From the NCBI RefSeq assembly GCF_050624435.1, contig NC_134541.1, positions 12,972,995 through 13,036,994 on the forward strand: DNA of 64,000 nucleotides, in the 5' to 3' direction. Position 1 is the stretch's first letter. The number at the start of each line of letters is the position of its first letter. This document shows positions 22,695 through 33,669 of this stretch, in pieces. The notes below the pieces were generated by a model, which saw only the letters and a program-made list of their open reading frames with translations, was not told the DNA's origin and searched no databases. Made by a program: the position numbers and the translations under genes. Origin of the DNA: Tenrec ecaudatus. Its lineage: Eukaryota; Chordata; Mammalia; Afrosoricida; Tenrecidae.

Positions 22695-22895
22695 TAGCCC
22701 TAGTGGTTCCACAAGGGCCGTGAGTCAGACTTTGGACTGCTCACCTCAAGGTGGGCGGTTCAAATCCACCAGCTGCTCGGCGGGAGAAAGATGAGTCTGT
22801 CTGGCCCCCCAGAGACAGACCGGCTCATAAACCCTACATGGATCTGCTATACGCTGGAAGTGACTCTGTGGCAGTGGGTTTGCTTTGGTTTGGGC
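22695..22895 (+). repeat. AfroSINE
   Basis: AGCCCTAGTGGTTCC head, GGCGGTTCAAATCCACC box, tail GAAGTGACTCTGTGGCAGTG ending in GCTTTGGTTTGGG. Confidence 0.85.
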
Positions 22896-22970
22896 TTAGC
22901 GGTCCAGCAGTGAAGTCCTCAGCTGCTAACAGAAAGGTTGGCGATTTGAGGCCAACCGGCAGCTCCAAAT
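22896..22970 (+). repeat. AfroSINE fragment, directly abutting
   Basis: GCTGCTAACAGAAAGGTTGG, then GAGGCCAACCGGCAGCTCC: a second copy inserted at the tail of the previous SINE. Confidence 0.7.
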
Positions 22971-23205
22971 GATGATGAGCTCCTGACTCAGCCACTTGCT
23001 CTCTGGAATCCCCCCTGGGTTCCAGGTGGTTTGGAATCCAGCAGCCCCCAATCTTCTTCGCTTCTTACCACAGTGACCTTGCCTCCCTTCCTGACCCTCA
23101 GCTGAAAAACGGGGACAATGTACAGCTTGCTAGGAGGATGCACTGCAACCACAGTTCCTTACAAGGTGCTGCGCTGGCGGTCCCTACATGAAAGTTCTAT
23201 TCATC

Positions 23206-23408
23206 GGAGCCTGGGCGGCACGGTGGTCACACGTTGGGCTGCTAACTGCAAGGTCAGCAGTTTGAAACGACCAGCTGCTCTTTGGGAGACAGACAGAGCT
23301 TTCTGCTCCCATAGAGTTACGATCTCAAAAACTCACAGGGGCAGGTCTACCCGGTCCTATGGGGTCCCCGTGAGTCAGAAGAGACTCAGGGCAGTGAGTT
23401 TGGTTTGG
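23206..23408 (+). repeat. AfroSINE, full length
   Basis: GAGCCTGGGCGGCACGGTGG head, GGTCAGCAGTTTGAAACGAC, tail TCCTATGGGGTCCCCGTGAG and a GTTTGGTTTGG end. Confidence 0.9.
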
Positions 23409-23469
23409 CCTTCCAGATCAGCTGGAAAGAAAGGCCTTTGGGGACTTCTGCAAAGTCTCCCCTTCAACA

Positions 23470-24035
23470 AACTCACCCACTCTGTCCAAACCCTGAAAAG
23501 AAAAAGCATTATAAAACACAGACTCAACATGGCTCAGCGATCCCACCTCTAGGTGGGTACCCCCAAAGAACTGAAAATGGGTCTCAGATAAAAACCTGAG
23601 TGGATCAATGAAATGGGCTCTATCCATAGAGTGAATGAAATGTGATTCAGTATATTTATATATGAAGTGCTGCCACAGGCTGCAACATGGGCAAACCCTG
23701 AGAGAGCGTGGAGGGAGAGCCTCCAGGCAGCAGACAACACCACATGCTGTATGATTTAATTCCGTTTCTATGAAATGCCCAGAGTAGGCAAATTAATAGA
23801 CAGCAAGTAGGTTAGTGGTTGCCAGGGGCTAGAGGGAGGAGGGAAGGGGGAAGGACCACGTTAATGGGTCGGAGCTTTCTTTTTGGATTGATGGAATGTT
23901 CTGGAACGCGATAGTGGTGATGGTTGCCCACCGCGGTGAACGTCCTAAACCCCATGAATTATACACTTGAAGATGGTTTCAAAATGGTACATTTTCTGTT
24001 GTGCGGATTTCACCACAGTCTTTTAAAAAGTGCTT
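23470..24035 (+). mobile_element. Old L1M 3' end
   Basis: GGTTAGTGGTTGCCAGGGGC, GATGGAATGTTCTGGAACGC, AGTGGTGATGGTTGCCCACC and GAATTATACACTTGAAGATG make the classic 3' end of L1M-group elements, about 560 bases with the upstream ORF2-end region. Confidence 0.85.
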
Positions 24036-24589
24036 ACACAGTGCCTGGCATACGGCGATCTCCCCAGAGTGAGCCACTGGGATTAGGATTTCAAGGGAAT
24101 CTCGGCACACTCGGGGCCCTGGGCTCAGAGCTGGTGGGTGAGCTCAGGTTGATGAGTCAGAAGGGCCTGGAGCGGCTGTGGAGCACAGGCCTCCTCCCAG
24201 CCGCCCATCGATGGCACCCACGCGCACGACACTGCGGCCACACCATCCACACCGCATGGCTTCCAACAGTCTCCCTCTGGGAAACTGGCGGGCCAGACGT
24301 TGTAACTGAGGGGAGAGGACGGCAGCACCGCTATCTACCAGGAGAGGGGGGTTAGGAGGGAAATAAAGCAGGGACTAGTTCAAACAGGGAGTCGGGGGAG
24401 GAGGAGGTTGTCCCCAAGGAGGTAGGGGACTCTGGAAGCACAGCTGAGTGGAAGGGAGGGCGAAGCTCTCGCCATGACCCATGCCTGGGTGGGACCCGCC
24501 CCCGCCCCCGCCCCCCCCCGGGACCCACCCCTGCCCACTCTCCCACCTCAGCAACCCCCAGCTCGCCAGAGCCATGGTTCACTGTGAAC

Positions 24590-24770
24590 TAGCAGCCCGC
24601 TCTGTCCTCCGGGCCTTTGCATTTGCTCTAAGCTTCACCAGGAGCACCTTCCCCACAGCCCCTAGACCAGCACTTCTCCCTCTTCCAACCTCTGGGAGGT
24701 CACTTCCTCAGGGAGGCCCTCCTGGACTGCCCTGTCTTGAAGGGCCCTCCACAACCACACTCCATCACCT
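24590..24770 (+). repeat. L2 fragment
   Basis: GGGCCTTTGCATTTGCTCTA, then GGGAGGTCACTTCCTCAGGG and AGGCCCTCCTGGACTGCCC. Confidence 0.7.
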
Positions 24771-26850
24771 CGCCCTGATTGGCTCCCACCCAGCAGACTG
24801 TCCTTGACGAGGGGGGGGGTCATCTGACCACGTGCCCTTTGAGAGGAGGCAGTCTGTCATTCTTGTTGCGGGGCAAGAAGTACCTGTGGAAATAACGCAG
24901 CTAAAAGAGTGAGCGCGCATGAATACCTTGTGGAACCGAGTCCCACAGAGGACCCAAGACTTCCCCAAGGGCAGGCAGGCAGGCAGGGAAGTAGAGGGTG
25001 CCCCCAGGAGCCCACTCCTGGCTCAGGTCCCACCTGAAGTGTGGGCTGAGGGACAGGCATAACTTCATTAACGTAAGTAGCTCTGGGAACCTTTCGACCT
25101 GTCTCCTCCCTGCTGCTGCTCCCGCTGCCCATAGCTAGGGGCTCTGTCCACCTTGGACGGTCCGGTCTCTGTGGGATTCCCCACAACCGGTGAAGCCTGG
25201 GGCAGGAGGGAAAGGCTGGGCAGCTGGCAAGAAGACCCCATCACTTACATGTCAGGAAGGCAGAAAGGCGGGGGATGCTTATCCTTCCTCCAACCAGCAC
25301 TCAGCCCTTAGTCGGGGCACTCCGGCCAGGTGGCCCTGGGCAGGGGGAACCCAATTTCCGTGCCCGTCTCCTCATGGAGAAAGCGCAGGTAATATATCTC
25401 ACCTCTGTCAGGGGGAGACGGAGCAATGTGAGCTGGCAGAGGCTGGCACAGGGTACACTTACACTAAGGGACATGGCACTAGACAGACCAAAAAGCACAT
25501 GGCCGATCTGAAATTCAAATGTAACTGGGCATCCTGGTTTGGGTTTGGGTTAGGCTGGCATGGACTACCAGAGGCTCAGTCATGCCTGCTGAATGAATGA
25601 GTGGATGATGAAAACCAAACCCATTGCCACCGAGTCTGTTCTGACCATATTTGTGCAGGGAAAAATGGACAAAAGAATGAGTGGCAAATGCCTCTGTACA
25701 GCATGATGATGGTGGTGGTGGCTGTGCCCCCCAGAACACTGTCTCCAATTTCAGCCTCAGGACAGCCCATTTTATGGAGGGGGGAAGCCGAGGATTACAG
25801 CCAGAATGACGCACATTCCAGGCGCTCCAGCCAGCGTGCGGCCCAGGCCTGTCAGTAATTATAAAACCGGCCCCAGCTTCCCACGCGTGACCCCCTGGAA
25901 TCTCAGAGCATGAATAAGGCTGGGGGGGGGCGCTGTCCTCCTCATTGTCCATGTGAGGAGACTGAGGCTCTAGGAGGCCGTGTGGTTCATCCAGGCTGAC
26001 AGAGGCCCCTCCTGGATGCCGAGATGCATCCTGGGGCCCCAGAGCCACCGCTAGCAGAAGCCCAGGCTCTGCCGTGACCGTGACTGGGAGCCTGAGCTGC
26101 AGCCGCCCTCCGAGCATGGCTGGACCGAGGCAAGCAGGAAGTACTCAGCCCGGCTTCTCCGCATGAAGGAAATTCCTTGCTGGCAGTCTCCCCACACACC
26201 CCGGGCTCCAGAGACGGGAAGTGCCTCCCAGGTCTGCTCCCCTCCTGGCCACATGCGGGCAGATGTGGAAAGTCGGCCGGGCTCCGAGCTGGCAGACAGT
26301 GGGCGGGGCTGTGCCAGACACGCTGCAAAGGCCAGGCCTGGCCGCCGGGCAGTCGCTGGGCATTTCATCAGCCCTTCCGAGTGGCGTGGCTAAGATTGCG
26401 GTCATCCAATGCGGTAACTCATCTATCTCTCTCTCTCTCTCTCCCCCCCTCTCTCTAACAAACATACACCATCCATTTTAATCATAGAACACTACACGAC
26501 AAGAAAAGCGGCACATTACTTAAATGGAATGCCTCTCTCTGATTCCATGGCTATAAACCATTACAACATTTTCAGTTACGACACGGGGAGCAGACGAGTG
26601 GCGGCCTTTCGAACACTCCTCTCCCTTTCCTAATGACGACTTCATTCTCGAAATAAGTCCCTGCTCTAACTTCTCTAAGAAGTGCTTGCGCTACTTACCA
26701 CACTGACGTTGCCGAAACACCAAGAAATGTGACAAAGTAAGCAATTCTAAAAGCAGGGGCAGCAACGTGTGCTTGTAGAGGCATGCAGACGACACCGCAT
26801 CATTGGAAGCGTCACCGTGATTGGGTAAGAATGACAGCTTGGACCAGAGC
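24771..26850. other. Intergenic, mostly unrecognised
   Basis: MIR-like pieces (-) near 25745-25850 and 25925-26000 (GTCCATGTGAGGAGACTGAG). An AfroSINE tail remnant lies at about 25605-25640 (ACCCATTGCCACCGAGTC). A CT array is at 26427-26457. A 350-base AT-balanced stretch (26460-26810) matches nothing I know. Confidence 0.45.
26427..26457 (+). repeat. (CT)n microsatellite
   Basis: CT repeats interrupted by a C-run. Several frames across it read Ser/Leu repeats and are artefacts. Confidence 0.93.
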
Positions 26851-26854
26851 ACCT

Positions 26855-26975
26855 GACTCACTGCCATAGAGTGGATGCTGACGACTCAGAGCGACCCTGA
26901 GGGACAGGGTAGGGCTGCCCCGGGGGCTGCTAGGACCGTAGCTGTAGAAAGAAACCTCATCTTTCCTGGCAGGTC
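26855..26975 (-). repeat. AfroSINE, 3' half
   Basis: TGACTCACTGCCATAGAGTG, CAGAGCGACCCTGAGGGACA, then GAAACCTCATCTTTCCTGGC. Confidence 0.78.
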
Positions 26976-27034
26976 TATGGACATAAGTAACTTGCACTTA
27001 TGAATGCTGTTTTTGTGGTTATAGGTCATTATAA

Positions 27035-27160
27035 ACCCAGCCCACTGCTACCGAGTTGATACTGACTCATATCGACCCTACATAAGATTTCCAAGACTTT
27101 GTGGGAGCAGACAGTCTCCCCTTTCTCCTTTGGAGCAGCTGGTGGGTTTGAACTGCCTGT
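27035..27160 (-). repeat. AfroSINE, partial
   Basis: AACCCAGCCCACTGCTACCG, CATATCGACCCTACATAAG, GGAGCAGCTGGTGGGTTTGA; the body is shortened. Confidence 0.8.
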
Positions 27161-27247
27161 AGGGACTTTCTGTTTGAATTATAGATTTCTGTGAAAATGC
27201 TGCGCAGAACTTGGAAGCAGTCATTTTGGACTTGCTGTCTCCCATAG

Positions 27248-27332
27248 TGTCGCCCAGTGTGGTCCACGGAGCCCCCTAATGATGTCACCCAGTGTGGTCC
27301 ACGGAGCCCAGGACCCCCCTAATGATGTCCAT
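27248..27332 (+). repeat. Two-copy tandem repeat of about 38-48 bases
   Basis: GCCCAGTGTGGTCCACGGAG followed by CCCCTAATGATGTC occurs twice in a row, the second copy carrying an extra AGGACCCC. Confidence 0.9.
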
Positions 27333-27589
27333 GTAACAAACACTTCTGGAGGGCACCAGGCCCTTTCTTGCTGCTGGGTTCCTGGACAGAGAAACAGGTG
27401 ACCAGAGTTTCAAAAACACCCAGGAAGCACTTGGCCCCTGGGAGCCATGTATCTGTCTACCCATCAAACCCAGGCTCCTCTGAGCTTCACGAATGGCCCT
27501 GTTTGGCCTGCCCACTGTGAGAGTTACAATCATTCAGAAAACCGGAGGGAGGAAGAGGAAGTGAAGGCCATGGGCCTGTTTGAAGGACA

Positions 27590-28245
27590 CGGTTGCTCTC
27601 CCAGCATGGTATTGGTCAATGTTCATCGTGACGCCTTTACCATTGCCCTACCTTCAGTGTGGATTGCCACTCCGTGTCAAGAAGACCAAACTCCTCACAC
27701 CTGGACCAAGAGGTAATATGATAACAGGCAGAGTTGAAGTGGTTCGAGGATCTTGTCTTGTTTAGATCCGGAATCAAGGCTCGTGGATTAAAAAGACGCG
27801 TTGCATTGGGTAAATCTGCTGCACGAGACCTCTTCATAAAGCAAGCCTGCTGCTTTGAGGACCGAGGGCTGCCTTACCCTAGCTGTGGTATTTCTCCCTT
27901 GCCTCGATGTGCGTGTGAGAGCAGGGCATGGATTATGGAAGACAGAAGAAGGATCGATGCATTTGAATTGTGTGCTGCAGAACGCTGAAAGTCCCATAGT
28001 CTGCTAAGGACAAGCAACCCTGTCTCGGAAGAAGCCTACACACTTTGGACATCTTCTCAGGAGAGACAGTCCCTGGAGAAAGTCAGCCTGCTCACAGAGG
28101 GGCAGTGCCCTGAATGAGATGGGTGGACACAGTGGTTGCACAATGGGCTGAAGCACAGCGACACTTGTGAGAGTGGCACAGCACCGGGCAGGGTTCCTCC
28201 TGCCATGCCTAAGGGTCAGAGCCAGCACGACAGCCCCTGACAATG
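27590..28245 (+). mobile_element. RTE LINE, reverse transcriptase C-terminus to 3' UTR
   Basis: The best-preserved RTE piece here. In the frame beginning 27734, residues read LKRRVALGKSAARDLF and later ACESRAWIMEDRRRIDAFEL, which is the conserved C-terminal part of the RTE ORF2 protein (endonuclease plus reverse transcriptase). An internal loss removes the segment between. The 3' UTR follows (CTTTGGACATCTTCTCAGG, GACACAGTGGTTGCACAAT). It lacks catalytic residues and cannot be active. Confidence 0.85.
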
Positions 28246-28319
28246 ACTTATTTAAGAATACGTTGGCATTTTACAGAGCAACCGTATTAACCGAGTCTTC
28301 TCCTTTCCAGGGGCAATTG

Positions 28320-28368
28320 AGCCATTCATTCATGAACCAATCTTTCTGGAGACCTACCATGGGCCGAA
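28320..28368 (-). repeat. L2 fragment, first half
   Basis: CATTCATTCATGAACCAATC, then CTGGAGACCTACCATGGGCC. The other half resumes at 28552 after an inserted AfroSINE. Confidence 0.7.
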
Positions 28369-28551
28369 GGAGCCCTCGTGGCTGGCACTGGGGGTTAGGC
28401 ATTGAGCAGCTAGCTGACAGGTTGTTGCTTCAAACTGCCAGCTGCTCCGGGGAAGAGGAGGCTGCCTGTTCCCATCAAGACTTGCCGTCTTGGAACCCTC
28501 ACTGGTCATGATGAGTCAGAATCAACTCGCTGGTTATGGGTTTGGGTTTGA
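28369..28551 (+). repeat. AfroSINE inserted in L2
   Basis: GAAGGAGCCCTCGTGGCTGG head and GGGTTTGGGTTTG end. ACCATGGGCC before and ACCATGTGCC after look like a 10-base target duplication with one change. Confidence 0.88.
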
Positions 28552-28610
28552 CCATGTGCCAGGCACTGGGGAACAGGGCAATGAATAAAATGAACGAAAC
28601 TAAAACTTGA
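28552..28610 (-). repeat. L2 fragment, second half
   Basis: CATGTGCCAGGCACTGGGGA, then GGGCAATGAATAAAATGAAC continues the repeat interrupted at 28368. Confidence 0.75.
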
Positions 28611-28611
28611 G

Positions 28612-28860
28612 GCGGTGTTGGTTAAGAGCACAGGGTTTGGCGTCGGATGCCTTGGATCAAACCTCAGTTCTGCTACCTGGGGGGCTGTGTGACCTGGGGC
28701 AAGTAACTCCACCACCCTGAGCCCTCGGCTTTCGCTACGGAGATGCTATCTGTCATAAGAGCACCGCTTCATGGGGACAGCAAGGATACAGGACACTTCT
28801 CCATGGAAGGTGCTAAATGCAGGGCCTGGTATGTGCTAAGAGCTCAATGCAGCCTGCGTG
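28612..28860 (+). repeat. MIR, near full length
   Basis: GTTGGTTAAGAGCACAGGG, TCTGCTACCTGGGGGGCTG, GTGACCTGGGGCAAGTAACT, and end GGTATGTGCTAAGAGCTCAA. Confidence 0.82.
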
Positions 28861-29399
28861 TTTTTGGATCCCCTTTCTCAGGTGAGTCAACCAGCTCCAG
28901 AGGGTTCGGCTTGCTCCCCAGCCTCTGCCCCAGGCCACAACTTTTATTTTCCCTTTGTCAGTTCTGATTCTTGTGCACAATCCATTAGCTTGAATCGCAA
29001 CAAAAGCCACACTCTTTAAGCAGCCCACTAAAAGACGAGCCATTTGAGAGGAAACTGGAGCAAGGGCTCAACCACTATCCGAGAAAATCGCTCCTCGCCT
29101 TTGGTCATCTGCCAGCCACTGCTGTTAACCTTGATCCTCCAGGCCCCACAAAGGTCTAGACTGCATACCTTGAACGACTTGTATCCCCTCCACACGTGTT
29201 CCAAGGACCCCTTGCCTTTGAATCAGCGCCTGAGTCTCTCTCCACTGGCCCCACCAGCCCCCTCCTCCGCCCCCAGCCACAAGCAGGCACCTGTTGGCGC
29301 AGGGCCCTGGGTCTGCTTTTAATGACTGTGCTAAGCAGAGCCACCCAGGCAGAGGGAGTGCAGGGCCCAGAGCGTGAGGTGGCCTCAAGTCAGTCATTT

Positions 29400-29575
29400 T
29401 TCCTTTCAGGAAGGAGAGAGAAAGGAGGGGGAGGGGGAAATAAGAGAGGAAAGAAGTTAAGAGTGGAGGAGTGATGGAACGAGGAAGAGAAAATAAGAGA
29501 AGAGGAGAGAGAGAGGGAGAGAGAGACAGAGAGAGAGAGACAGAGAGAGAGAGAACGAAAGAAGAAAAGAATTCT
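29400..29575 (+). repeat. Long purine-rich tract, (GA)n core
   Basis: About 175 bases with almost only purines on this strand, with GAGAGAGA blocks around 29505-29555. Candidate triplex (H-DNA) former. Pyrimidine-strand Ser/Leu frames are artefacts. Confidence 0.93.
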
Positions 29576-29759
29576 CTTCTGGCCCAAGCTTGCCCAAACC
29601 GATTTCAAGGCCAGACCACAGGGCTCTCATTTTCTCCCTGGACTTTTCTGCCAGAGGCAGGAAACATTCTCCCTTGGGAAGCTCAGAAATAGCTGAGCTC
29701 AAAAAATGAGGCTGGGCGAGCGGATTCCAGGCCAGAGGGAGGGCTTTACACCAAAGGGC

Positions 29760-29940
29760 CCTGCAGAGTCTGGAGGTTAAGTGCACAGACGCTGGCGCCA
29801 GTTTGCCTCGGTTCAAATCCCACTTCTGCCCTTTCTTGGCGCTGTGACCTTGGGAAATTCTGCATCTTCCCGAAGCCTCGGTTTCTCACTCCCCGAGCAG
29901 GTTCTCAGGAATGGTATCGGGCATGCCTGAGTGTGAGGAT
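29760..29940 (+). repeat. MIR
   Basis: GGAGGTTAAGTGCACAGACG, GGTTCAAATCCCACTTCTGC, GCTGTGACCTTGGGAAATTC; the core is well preserved. Confidence 0.82.
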
Positions 29941-30471
29941 TCAGATGTAATCTTGGGGAATTCTCCTCTTTTGCTGGTCCTCCTCTCAGTCAAGTTCCCT
30001 CTCCTGGAGGAGGTGGACACTGGTTTACCAACCACCACCGTAAAAAAAAAAAAAAGGTGCTTCATTCCTCCTGGTTCCAGTAAAAGTCCCAGGTCTGGCT
30101 CTCATTGGTCAAGCAGATCCAAGGCTCGGATAGGTCAGTCCTGAGTCACGTGGTCCACCGTGGGTGTGTATGGCGGGGTGGGGAATTGACTCTGCCCGGA
30201 AACACTCAGGCGGATGGGCTGCTACACAAAGAAGGGACAGTGGACTGAGACAAAAGATGGTTGATGTGTGCGCTGTGGGACAGGAACTAGTAGCAGGCAT
30301 TTCCTACAGGGGTCTAAGAGGGAGAAGAATGTGAAAATGCAAACTTAGCAATTGTTGAGCACCTCACATGGTGCTCAATTTATTTATATGATTCCGTGAG
30401 GCCCTGGGAGAACTTGCCCAATAGGAAGCAAGGTCGAAGAGGGTGGAAACAAAGCCTAGAGCCAGGGGATG
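29941..30471. other. Intergenic, no gene recognised
   Basis: Contains an A14 run at 30042-30055 without an upstream retrocopy that I can recognise. Otherwise unassigned. Confidence 0.4.
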
Positions 30472-30479
30472 GACTAGCC

Positions 30480-30686
30480 ATCGGGTCGGCAAACTCTCGA
30501 GCCATGTGCGGTTCTTTCAGCAGGTCCACGTGGCTCTGAAGTAAAATTGAAAATTTGTAAAGGATATTATTCAGATAATGGTGATTTCACTTGTTTGGGA
30601 AACTATCTCAATGGCGCTCGAATAATTTTTAAATTGCTGTGTGGGACAGGATTGGCTCTTCCAGCTTCAAAGTTTGCTGACCCCTG
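30480..30686. mobile_element. Short hAT-type MITE
   Basis: A 207-base non-coding element with inverted ends: left GGGTCGGCAAACT, right end reversed CAGGGGTCAGCAAACT. It is flanked by GACTAGCC (30472-30479) and GACTAGAC (30687-30694), an 8-base target duplication with one mismatch, as hAT transposons leave. Inner bases include GTGGCTCTGAAGTAAAAT and GATTGGCTCTTCCAGC. It has no transposase. Confidence 0.8.
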
Positions 30687-30889
30687 GACTAGACTAATGG
30701 TCCCCAGCCCTTCCCATCACCCACTGCCCCTCTCAATGGCAACCACTTCAATAGGAAACTATCAGGGTCAGTTTGCCAGAAGGTGCTCTGAGAAGACCAG
30801 TCACCCCCGTGTCCCCATCATGACTGCCCAGCCCAGGCCCAGCCTTTTACAGCCCCTCCTGACACCGTGGCAGGAGGGTAACCATCTCC

Positions 30890-30975
30890 CTTTGAGAAGT
30901 CAAGGCCCTGGTCCAAGGTCACATGGCAGGCCTGGCCCCTGAGCTGCCTCAGTCCATTCGAGTCTGGAACTAGGG
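30890..30975 (-). repeat. MIR fragment
   Basis: AGAAGTCAAGGCCCTGGTCC, then AAGGTCACATGGCAGGCC. Confidence 0.55.
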
Positions 30976-31394
30976 GTTTGGGTCCCCCGGGGCCAGTGGG
31001 GATGAGTGGGGCCCTGATCCTGGTCAGCTGTAAGTGAGCCCCCTCTTGCTCTAGTCTGTGTAAGGGAAGGAGCAGACGGGCTGTTAGGGGAAGAAACCCC
31101 TTTCTGCCTCCGTTCAAGGGCAAGGGGAGCAGGGAGGAGCCAGCTGAACCCTGTAGAGAAGGGTAGCAAGAGGGGATTCTGGGGAGGAGAGGCCTGGGTT
31201 TAAGACTAACTGCTGTGGGAACCTGGGTGAGGATGAGGGTCTGCACCTTCCTGAGTCTCCTGGTAGGATGACAGGCGCTCCGGCGGGCCTGGCAGAGACT
31301 CAGCGCCGCCATTGATCCGACAGCTGCTAGGTCCCAAGCAGGGTACCTGTGCTCACCCCCCCCCAGGGGCCTTGAGCGGGCCCAGCTGTTTCAG

Positions 31395-31510
31395 CGAGCA
31401 CTCACTGCCCTCGAGGCCATGCTGAGTCAGGGCGACCCCCTGTGGGTTTCCAAGATTGTCATGGTTTATGGGAGTAGAAAGCCCCATCTTTCTCCCAAGA
31501 GGCTGGAAGC
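31395..31510 (-). repeat. AfroSINE, 3' half
   Basis: CACTCACTGCCCTCGAGG, GTGGGTTTCCAAGATTGTC, GTAGAAAGCCCCATCTTTC. Confidence 0.8.
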
Positions 31511-31665
31511 TTAGCTCATTTCATCTTTGAGACCACCCGGAGGGTGGGAGGCACTATTACTAGGATCTCAAGTTTACTGAGATAAGAAGCCATTTGGCCA
31601 GTATCACCAAGTCAGGAAGCGGCAGGAGATTGGAAGCCAGGCCTGCCTGGTTCCCGAGCTCACAT
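31511..31665 (-). repeat. MIR fragment
   Basis: Follows the SINE: TAGCTCATTTCATCTTTGAG, GGGAGGCACTATTACTAGG, GCCAGTATCACCAAGTCAGG. Confidence 0.65.
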
Positions 31666-31699
31666 CTGAATCGTTCCGAGCATCCAGCACACAATCTGA

Positions 31700-31890
31700 G
31701 GGACCCTGATGGCATAGTGCTTACTCATTGGCTGCTTCCCACAAGGTGGGCGATTCCAAACCACCAGCCACTCCACAGGGGACAGATGGGGCTTTCTACT
31801 TCTGTAAAGAGCCAGAGACACAGAAGCCCACTGGGCAGTTCTACCCTGTCCTGTGGGGTCACGGTGAGGCAGAGGGAGTCCACGCCCTGG
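31700..31890 (+). repeat. AfroSINE
   Basis: GGACCCTGATGGCATAGTGC head, CGATTCCAAACCACCAGCC, tail CCTGTGGGGTCACGGTGAG. Confidence 0.85.
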
Positions 31891-32466
31891 CCCGGAGGAG
31901 CTTTTTTGCAGAGTACTCCATCAAAGCCGGCCGCCATGACAGGGTCGCTGTTGCTGGAGCCATTTCTGCACTTCGGAGAACAAATTCCCAATACTCCATC
32001 CCAAATGGGTACCTTACTGTGACCCTGCTGGGGAAACTGAGGCTCCCACGGGTTTGCGCCTTGCTTCACATTACCCAGCCCTGAGGGCAGCTGTGTCTTC
32101 TCAGGCACCCGCCTGGCGCCACCCGCCCCCCACCACACACCCCGAACTCCCCCGCGGGCAGGGGCTGCCTCTTGCCGCCGCAGGCTCCACACTGGCTGCC
32201 GGACATTTGTTACTGTGTCAGCTCCGGCTCCCGCCCTGATGGGGGGCAGGCAGGCAGGGGGCTTCCTGGCAGCTCCCGGAGGGAGGAATGCACCCCCGCC
32301 CCCAGCCCCATATGGCCTCCATCCTGGCCCATCTGCTTCGCATTGCCCAACGCAGCCGCTGCGGGGCCGCCGGAGCCCGCCCGCAGGGGTGTGAAGTTTA
32401 TATGGCCAGGCCTGGAGCCGGCGGTGACAGGGCCACACACGCTCACAGACACACGCTGACGTTCAT

Positions 32467-32467
<1 letters not shown>

Positions 32468-32512
<45 letters not shown>
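32468..32512 (+). repeat. (CA)n microsatellite, about 22 units
   Basis: The longest pure CA run in the window. A second CA run lies at 32639-32661, and CA-rich sequence continues to about 32935. Confidence 0.97.
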
Positions 32513-32513
<1 letters not shown>

Positions 32514-33650
32514 ACTCCACCCTTCTCCCACAGTCCCATATGCATTCCCCCTTGAGAGACGCAACTTGTCACACACACAATCACCGCAGACCCGACTGAA
32601 CCCAACTGAACAGGGCCCAGAGAACACACTCAAGAGGCCACACACACACACACACACACACTCATACACACAAACCCCTCACACCAAACCCGGCGTAACC
32701 AACAAACCAACCCACTAAATAGACACAAATTCCTCCCTCACCCCCACAGTCTCACACACAGAATCACATGAGATTCACAAACCAATACTCTCCCCAAAGG
32801 GGTGGCCCACACAAATCACCCAGAGTCCTTCTCTGTCTCTCTCTCACACACACATACGCCACTGTGTTCTCACCACCAACACACACATCCAGTATACACA
32901 CATGCCACTTAGAAAACACAAACACACAAAACAGTGACTGGCCACCTCTCAGGGGTCACCAGATAAGAAAGAGGCAAAATGGCCACTCTACTGCTCTCAA
33001 AACCCCAATATAATCCCCAATCTGGTGATGACTCTCCAGCCCGGACGCTTGTCACACACTGTCGTGTCTCCCCCGCATCCCCTCAGTCAGCCTCAGAGAA
33101 CTGGGGGCCTGGAGAACCACAACTGCTGCCTGACGTCACCTGGGTCACCTGAACACCCCAACCAGGGCTCTCCCTAATCCCCACCCCGAAGGCGCCCTAT
33201 GGGACTCACTGCCATTCGTGGTCACTTGGACTGTCCCCAAAGAAACCTTGCTGCCTTCCCTCAGGGTCCAGAGGAGTGCAGTGGAAAACAAGCCACATCT
33301 CACTCTCCCCTCGCCTTGAAAAGAGTGGGCGTCAGCTGGGCTTTGGCCTCGTCACCTGATGTCACAGGTATTTCCATGACCCCTCATGCTGCTGTACAAA
33401 CAGCACCCCTGCTCTTCTTCCCTTCAAAATCCCCGGGGCTCATAGGCCCCCCGCGAGACCTTATTATTAGTGGCGTAGGCGAAGAGGCCTAGCCATCACC
33501 CTCTCCCCCATTTGGTTATTACATTCTTTAATAACTCCAGTTCCGTGTCGCTAGTTGTCGTTTAATCTCATACACTTTAAATTTAGAAATGTGAATCCAA
33601 GTGGCTACATATCAAACCGGCCCCGGGTTCCAAAGCAGGGAAGAACCCCT
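32513..33650. other. CA-rich then unrecognised intergenic DNA
   Basis: Strong bias to C and A on the plus strand up to about 32.94 kb, then ordinary sequence. No gene or known repeat seen. Confidence 0.5.
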
Positions 33651-33669
33651 GAACCAGACCCAGGTACCA

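Noticed and set aside
25515..26117. 200-codon minus-strand frame
   Set aside because: Contains an AfroSINE tail remnant and MIR fragments; no recognisable protein.
30042..30055. A-run as the tail of a processed pseudogene
   Set aside because: No upstream coding-like sequence or target duplication could be recognised.
31725..32438. 237-codon minus-strand frame
   Set aside because: It overlaps an AfroSINE and GC-rich sequence. The peptide is low complexity and unlike any family I know.
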